Assembly (NCBI RefSeq): GCF_016808335.1
Contig: NC_053149.1
Coordinates: forward strand, 58,829,922-58,893,921
Direction: 5' to 3'
DNA: 64,000 bases
DNA from: Panicum virgatum
Taxonomy: Eukaryota; Streptophyta; Magnoliopsida; Poales; Poaceae
The notes below the pieces were generated by a model. The model searched no databases, was not told where the DNA came from, and worked only from the letters and a program-made list of their open reading frames with translations. A program made the position numbers and the translations under genes. Positions 58,401-64,000 of the stretch are shown here, piece after piece. Within the stretch, counting starts at the first letter, position 1, and every line of letters begins with the position of its first letter.

Positions 58401-61400
58401 CCATAGAGAGATCTGTTGAGCCGACAAACATAGTCAGGATGAGCAGTGTCCTCAAAACCAACAGGCTGTGCACAGTAGACTGCCTCAGAGAGCGTGCCAT
58501 GGAGGAAGGCATTCTTGACGTCCAGCTGGTGAATGGGCCACCGGCGAGAGAGCGCCAAGGACAGAATTGTGCGGACAGTCACTGGCTTGACCACAGGATT
58601 GAATGTCTCATCGAAGTCCACACCTGGGCGCTGAGTGAACCCGCGAAGAACCCAGCGAGCCTTGTACCGCTCCAAAGAACCATCACCCTTGAGCTTGTGC
58701 TTGAAGATCCACTTGCCGGTGACCAGATTGGTGTGCGGCGGTCGAGGGACCAAATCCCACGTGTGGTTCTTCAGGAGAGCATCATGTTCTTCCTCCATAG
58801 CCGCCCGCCAATTTGGATCGGCAAGGGCACTACGGAAGGTCTTCGGAACCGGAGACAGAGGGGCCGCGGTGAAGAGCGCGGGCTGCCGGAAGCCGAGCTT
58901 CGCACGGGTAACCATGCGATGCTGGTTGACAACGGGGGGCACCGGCACAGCGCCCTTGGGCAGGGGTTGCGCACCGGTGCTGGGCGGCGGTGACGGAGCA
59001 GGTGCGCCGCGCCGTGTGTACACACGGTCGAAGGGCTGCACCGGTGGAAGAGGCTGCACCATCCGTCGAGGAGAGTCGGCAGGTCCCGCTGGTGCCGCGG
59101 CCGGGGTGACCGGACTGCGAGGGGCGAACCCTGGCGGGACCGTCGGGGCCGCGCGTGGCAGCGCGGGGGTCGACGCTCCAGGGGCCGCGCGTGGCAGTGC
59201 GGGGATCGACGCTCCAGGGGCCGCGCGTGGCAGCGCGGGGGTCGACTCTCCGGGGGCCGCGCATGGCAGCGCGGGGGACGATGCTCCGGGGGCCGCACAT
59301 GGCAGTGCGGGAGAGGGCGCACCAGTGGCCGATGTGGGCACTGGTCCTGCGGGAGACGCCATGGGAGAACCTGCAGACAGAGGGTTTTGTGACGGTCCTA
59401 TAGGAGCCGGCACAAAGTCAGTAGCATCCTCCAGAAAATCATATGCCTGTGGGGTGGGGTGTGGTGAAAGCTCAGAAAAGGGGAACGTGGACTCGTCAAA
59501 CACAACGTGCCGGGATATGATGACACGGTTGGACGAGGTGTCAAGGCAGCAGTACCCTTTATGATGAGCCGAGTAGCCAAGGAAGACGCACGGAAGAGAG
59601 CGGGGTGCTAACTTATGGCTTGCCGTGGCGGTCATGTTAGGATAGCACAGGCAACCGAAGACGCGGAGGTGGCTGTAGGATGGTGGCGATCCATACAGGG
59701 CCATGTGAGGCGTCGACATGGCTAGCGTCTTGGTGGGGAGGAGGTTCAGGAGGTAGGTGGTAGTGGACAGGGCCTCAACCCAGTAGGAGGGTGGCACTCG
59801 CCTGGAAGAGGAGCGAGCGGAGGATATCGTTGACTGAACGAATGATCCGCTCTGCGCGCCCGTTCTGAGGCGAGGTGTAGGGGCATGACATGCGCATGTG
59901 TGTGCCATGGGTGAGGAAGAAGGTTCGGGCGCTGGAGTTATCGAACTCGCGCCCGTTGTCGCATTGGACAGCTTTGACGGTGGCGCCGAACTGTGTGGTC
60001 ACATAGGAGAAGAAGTTAGTCAAGGTGGCATACGTGTCGGACTTGAGATGAAGAGGAAACATCCACAAGTAATGGGATCAATCATCAAGAATGACCAAAT
60101 AATATTTATAACCTGAGACACTAACGATGGGAGAGGTCCACAAGTCACAATGAATAAGATCAAACTTGTTTTGGGCTCGGGACGACGACACCCGAAACGG
60201 AAGACGGGTGTGGCGGCCGAGTTGACACGCATGACATGGGGATGAGCTAACATCTTTATTACATGACGGAAGCATATAAGCTAATTTGGCCAGGGACTCC
60301 TGACCAGGATGACCCAAACGGCGATGCCATAAAGCGGAGGTGGAGCCGACAGCTAGGGCAGTGGTGGCAGCGGGGAGGTGAAGCGGGTACAACGGTCCTG
60401 AGCTATTGCACTTGACGATCACGTTCCGAGTCCCGAGATCCTTCACAGAACAACCAGAGGGGTCAAATTCCACAGAGCAGTTGTTATCAGAAGTGAACTG
60501 GCGCACAGATATAAGATTCTTGATAAGTTTTGGAGAGACAAGAACATTATTAAGATGCAGGGGTCCTGACAGGTGTGCTGAGCCAGTAGAGGTGACGGGG
60601 AGTAAAGATCCATCACCGACAACAATAGCTGAGGGAAAAGGGTACCGCTGGGGAAAAATATGTGAAAGAGAGCGAGAATCAGAAACCATGTGGGAGGTGG
60701 CACCTGAATCGAAGTACCACTCAGTCTGCTGCGGCTGGCTCAGCGTCATGGTGCTGAAGGTAGATGCGAGGGACTGTTGGTCCCAAGACGGCTGACCGGT
60801 GGTGTTGTAGATGCCAGGGAGCCCAGCCCACGGGTTGGGCGCGCCCCACTGAGGAACCGGGCTGAAGACTCCTGGGCCGGCGGCGGCCCACAGCGCAGGC
60901 GGTTGCGCAGGAGCGACGAAGGAGGCCGGCGCAGGAGGAGGCGCCCCCTGCTGTTGGGCCAGCAGGGCCTGCTGCGGAGCGGGCCGGGCGGCGGCCTGGG
61001 GGAGTGGAGGCCTTGGACCGGGCCACATCTGAATGGACCCGGTCCAGGGCCACCACTGGCCGGCCGCCGTCGCACCGCCCGCGGCCTGTCCAGCGGAGGA
61101 GGAAGCGCTGGAGTCGCCGCCGCCTGGTGCGCTGCGCTTGGTGTCGGTGCGTCCCGCGCGCTTGCTCCGCCGGTTCCGGCCGCCGCCCGAGCCGCCGCCG
61201 GAGCCGCCCCCGGCCTTGGAAGGGGGCTGCTGTGGGGCAGAGGAGCCGGACGCTGCGCCGCCAGCGCCTGCGGCCAGGAGGGTGGTGGGTGCAGTGGAGT
61301 TCCTCTGGGCGGCGGTGATCTCCTCAAGCAGGAGGTTGTTGCGGACGCCGAGGAACGTCGGGAAGGGGCGTCTGCGACGGAGATGGCGGCCGATGTCGGT

Positions 61401-64000
61401 GAAGTTCTCGTTGAGGTTGCGAATCACGTTCAACACCAAGGTGCGATCCGTGACGGGTTCACCAAGATCGGCGAGGTCGTCGGCCATGGACTTGAACTTC
61501 CTGCAGTAATCGGTGATAGACAAATCACCTTGGCAGAAGTGGCGGAATTGGGCGTCGAGGTGCAAGGCGTGGGTTTCTCGATTGCCGAGAAATTGCGCCT
61601 CGATGGCGAGCCAGGCCGCCCGAGCAGAGCCGCCGCGCCCCATCACAGCCTCGGCGAGATCGGCGGAGATGGTGCTGTGAAGCCAGGAGCGAACGACACA
61701 ATCCATCCGCTCCTAGTCTGGGGAAGAGGGGGGCGGAGCGTCGAGGAAGACGTGGTCCTGGAGGGCGAAGCGGCCGACAGCGAGCAGGAATTGCTCACGT
61801 CATCGAGTGTACGGGCCGGAGGTGGCATCGAGGACGACGGGGATGAGGCTGCGGGTGTTCTGAACTCCAGCGGCTTGGGCGTGGAGGTTCAGAACGGCGG
61901 CAGCCTCGTGGAGGAGCATGGCGGCGCGAACGTCTTCTGCCGGAGGGCGACCGGAGGCAGCATCGGCGTCGACGTCGGGCGCGGCGTCGGGCTCTTGATC
62001 GCTGTCGGCGGCGGCGGCGCGTTCCTCAGCCGCTAGGGCTAGGGCTTCGCGAACGCGAGCGGCGGCGGCGGCCTCGCGCTTCGCTTGGCGCGCCGTGCGC
62101 GCGTCTGCAAGACGCTGCTGCTCGGCGGCGGCCGCGGCGGCCGCTGCGTCAGCTTCGTCGGTGGGGGGAAGAGTGCCGGCCATGGTGCAGCCAAGGTGGC
62201 ACGCGGCTAGGGCAGCGGAAGGAGGAGAATCACGGGGGAAACCCTGACTCTTGATACCATGTAAGTGAGTATGGCCGGATGAATGATAGATTGATTAGGG
62301 TGCGGAGCACAGTACAGATACATATAGGCAAGGATGCTGCCACGTATGGTAACAACCCAATCAGGGGGATCCTTTCCTATCCTAACCAACACATATCCTG
62401 GGGGGGGCACCTGGACACAGGTGGGGCGCCTAGCCCCAATGGCCAGCAGGCCGGCTAAGCTAGAGGCCCGTGGGCCAGCCTATACATGTCTCTCTAACAA
62501 TATCCACATGGGGTAGATTAAGCATCATAAGTCAGCAAAATTTTCAAAAGATCTCCTGAATCATTCAACTTAGACTTGACTTTGTAGTTTGTATCCTGTC
62601 AGTAATCAGCTTTAGTTCCTATCGTCCAAAATATGCCGCTTTTCCCCCCTAATATGATTGATTATGATATCACATTTTACTCTACTTTTAGGTTGAAATT
62701 GCTAGCTAGTCTACCCGTAATACTTTGAACCAACTAATTTGGGATATGAAATAAGTAGTCTATTATTACACGAGTGCTCATGGTACTTTTAATTCATCCA
62801 GTTATGTTTTCCTACCTATGCTCTAAGCTGCTCTCTTCGCAGGTGTTCCTTAATATGCTTGTAAAAGTTACTCGTCAGGACTTACCATTATGGCATCAGA
62901 TACTTGTTCTTGAAATTTTAAGGGTAAGTTTCCTTGGCTACAATAGTAATTAATGCTTGTTGATGATTAATCTTATGTTATTTGTTTATCAGGGTTTTTG
63001 TGTAGAAGCCTGCACTCTGCGTTTGCTATTCCAGACGTTTGACATGTACGTATTATATCCATAGTGATATTCTTGAATGTCTCTTGATATGTTCATTCCT
63101 TCTTCTGGTTGATGGATTTGTATACAATTTTTCTCCAGAGGCTCGCTAATCATGCCTGTCTTAAAGTATAGAACTTTAGGTTTTTTTTTCTCTTTCTGGT
63201 GATCCATGCATTAGACCGGCGCTGGAGCCATAAAGATATTTTCTTTTGTTTTCTTTTCTTTTGGGTTAGAATTGATAGATGGAAGCAATCCTGCAGAAGA
63301 TAACACTAAGATAAAGCATAATCAGTGGACAACATGGAAAGTTATTTCTTATATTATAAATGTTTACTTTTCGATCTTTATGAAAGGTGGCGTATGCATC
63401 AAGAAAGTTTTGTATCTGTTAGGAATCAGTGTTATAAATGTTAGCCATTTCTTATATTATAAATGTTTTCTATCTTATTTGTGTATAAATGTTTTCTATC
63501 TTATGTGTTCTTGTCAACCTTTGTAATGCGGCAATGTGGTTGCTTGTGTAATGGGTTTGGTTTTTCTCCCTCTTTTCTCTTAATACAAAGATACACAGAT
63601 CTCCTGTGTGTTCGAGAAAAAGGAATAATGTCGGAGATAGAGTGTAGATATCTGTTTAAGTTTTTCTCCCTAGTGATTGGATGCACATAAATGTTGTCGC
63701 AGGCTTTGAAGATTCTTATATTTGATAGCAATAGTTGTATGCCTTTCACTCATCTGAAGAGTTGTTTGTTGAGGGTTTTGATGAAGAAGCTCCCAGTTAT
63801 GTTTTATATTTTGCATTTTTGCTTTTCCAGAAATTTCTTCATGGAGCTCATTTATACATATCAGTATGCAATTGCATTGACGCTTTATGTCTTGGGCATA
63901 ACACTACGCTTGTATATTTTTAGGAGAACTTATGTGGATATCTTTTTTCTTCTGGTAATAATACAGGAATCCAGTGAATACTAATGTCGTGGAGAACATA
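52453..64000 (+). CDS. MON2: MON2 homologue (Arf-GEF-related endosomal trafficking protein), 5' part
   Basis: Thirteen exons can be placed: 52453-52557, 53246-53431, 53909-53998, 54601-54674, 54754-54909, 55298-55409, 55533-55588, 55780-55834, 55920-55976, 56653-56754, 62843-62923, 62993-63045 and 63967 to beyond the edge. Together they give about 386 aa. The start MAFMAALEADLRALSAEARR and the conserved LISHDAV, KLGLRLLEDLTALAAGGS, VLRHQICSLLMTSLRTN, IRLYSSSL, LPLWHQILVLEILRGFCVEA and NTNVVENI identify plant MON2, related to the BIG/Sec7 N-terminal DCB-HUS region. MON2 acts at Golgi and endosomes. Exon 6 begins at the cag before CTC; the cag 13 bases earlier would bring an early stop. Intron 10 (6.1 kb) contains a Copia element. 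No coding damage was seen. Confidence 0.93.
53550..53711 (+). mobile_element. tRNA-derived SINE ending in a T run
   Basis: An A-box-like tagctctgttggtgag (from 53558) and a B-box-like ggtttgagtcc (53608-53618) are spaced as in tRNA-type SINEs. The end is a T run (53702-53711), as in p-SINE/Au families. The TSD was not resolved. It lies in MON2 intron 2. Confidence 0.7.
54376..54474. mobile_element. Stowaway-type MITE
   Basis: The ends ctctctccgtcttaaatat and its diverged inverse are flanked by TA. Internal aggacaag/cttgtcct arms complete the fold-back. It resembles the ctccctccgtcc family of grass Stowaway elements and lies in MON2 intron 3. Confidence 0.75.
57062..57306 (-). repeat. 3' LTR of the Hopscotch-like element
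   Basis: It runs from TGTAAGCGAG to CTCTAACA in plus reading. The PPT (minus strand CTGCGGGGGCG) abuts it at 57307-57317. The pol stop codon lies just inside the LTR at 57301-57303. Confidence 0.93.
57301..62183 (-). pseudogene. Broken gag-pol of the Hopscotch-like Copia element
   Basis: The reading starts MAGTLPPTDEADAAAA at 62183 with an Ala-rich gag. It is closed by TGA at 61800 and again near 61708, both in positions where relatives have Trp, and the frame shifts between them. After 61706 gag continues (FRHFCQGDLSITDYCRKFKS). It is followed by a Gly/Ser/Arg-rich stretch in place of a clear zinc knuckle, then the protease FDSGATSHMVSD, integrase zinc finger HRRLGHPGQ and LIHCDLWTSP. A further break lies near 60077. 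Integrase core pieces show VQCDNGREFD and SPQNGRAERI. From 59908 the RT reads LDVKNAFLHG, YGLKQAPRVWY and YVDD, with RNase H SDADWAGC and SSAEAEYRA. Near 57600 the frame shifts again before ADIFTKGLP. It needs several repairs and is non-functional. Confidence 0.9.
62248..62259 (-). other. Primer binding site of the Hopscotch-like element
   Basis: The minus strand reads TGGTATCAAGAG, directly adjoining the 5' LTR at 62260. It is an initiator-Met tRNA complement variant. Confidence 0.85.
62260..62499 (-). repeat. 5' LTR of the Hopscotch-like element
   Basis: It is 240 bp with the same ends as the left copy and is followed by the TSD atatc. Confidence 0.93.
63540..63623 (+). mobile_element. L1-like LINE 3' tail fragment in MON2 intron 12
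   Basis: The phrase ctcttttctcttaatacaaag, then acacagatctcctgtgtgttcgag and an A run, is the grass L1 tail. No coding part remains. Confidence 0.65.

Larger units (their letters stand above)
57062..62499 (-). mobile_element. Hopscotch-like Ty1/Copia element in MON2 intron 10
   Basis: Short LTRs of 245 and 240 bp flank a gag-pol interior. The TSD atatc is present on both sides (57057-57061 and 62500-62504). Short LTRs, the PBS TGGTATCAAGAG and the Copia domain order fit the Hopscotch/Retrofit lineage. The LTRs differ at about seven positions plus a G-run length difference, so the insertion is moderately recent. It is opposite in orientation to MON2. Confidence 0.94.

Noticed and set aside
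57424..59564. Plus-strand ORFs of 140-310 codons
   Set aside because: They are antisense shadows of the Hopscotch-like pol; the minus strand has the RT and RNase H motifs.
60777..62036. 419-codon plus-strand ORF
   Set aside because: It is antisense to the Ala/Gly-rich gag, and its length comes from high GC content.

Overview
This is nuclear DNA of a grass, most likely panicoid. The genes have many introns, GC-rich first exons and GT-AG junctions, and they sit among nested LTR retrotransposons, MITEs, a Helitron, SINEs and LINEs of grass type. There are no bacterial operons, RBSs or CRISPR arrays. Four host loci can be read: (1) a COQ10-type mitochondrial START-domain protein (18615-21312, +); (2) a GT14 (GlcAT14-like) glycosyltransferase gene (22169-31066, -), frameshifted and split by a 7.5-kb retroelement; (3) a MUT9-like/casein-kinase-I-like nuclear protein kinase of the rice EL1/Hd16 type (coding 34911-43176, +, 16 coding exons, apparently intact); (4) the 5' part of a MON2 homologue (from 52453, +, running off the right edge).

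Layout. 1-11443: a very young Sirevirus-type Ty1/Copia element on the minus strand (left LTR cut by the window edge) with gag, pol and an extra third ORF; it sits inside the gag of an older, dead chromodomain Ty3/Gypsy element of Tekay type (11444-about 17663, +). 18.2-31.1 kb: COQ10 and the GT14 gene, tail to tail. The GT14 gene is interrupted in exon 3 by a LARD-like non-autonomous LTR element with 2.6-kb LTRs and a non-coding interior. 32.5-33.4 kb: a fold-back Mutator-type MITE with a 9-bp TSD. 34-43.2 kb: the kinase gene; its intron 13 holds a solo LTR of the same Sirevirus family (TSD taggc). 43.2-51.7 kb: a transposon-rich gap with a Helitron, a tRNA-derived SINE with 12-bp TSD, an unresolved LTR-like insert, a solo LTR with TSD atatc, and a Mutator-type element that swallowed a 5'-truncated L1 LINE. 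52.4-64 kb: the MON2 gene, whose intron 10 carries a Hopscotch-like Copia element (57062-62499, -, TSD atatc) with broken coding sequence.

The most unusual themes are: (a) dense arrays of short interrupted palindromes in the LTRs of two unrelated families (GCGGACCGTCCGC in the Sirevirus, CCGGATACTCCGG in the LARD), in the Sirevirus interleaved with a second palindrome class and repeated beside its third ORF; (b) that third ORF itself and a single in-frame TAG between gag and pol; (c) the exact anatomy of the LARD insertion a few bases inside a coding exon without a normal TSD; (d) a nearly full-length inverted-repeat MULE. I saw no clearly new host pathway. Coordinates of exons were placed by hand from splice signals and reading frame.
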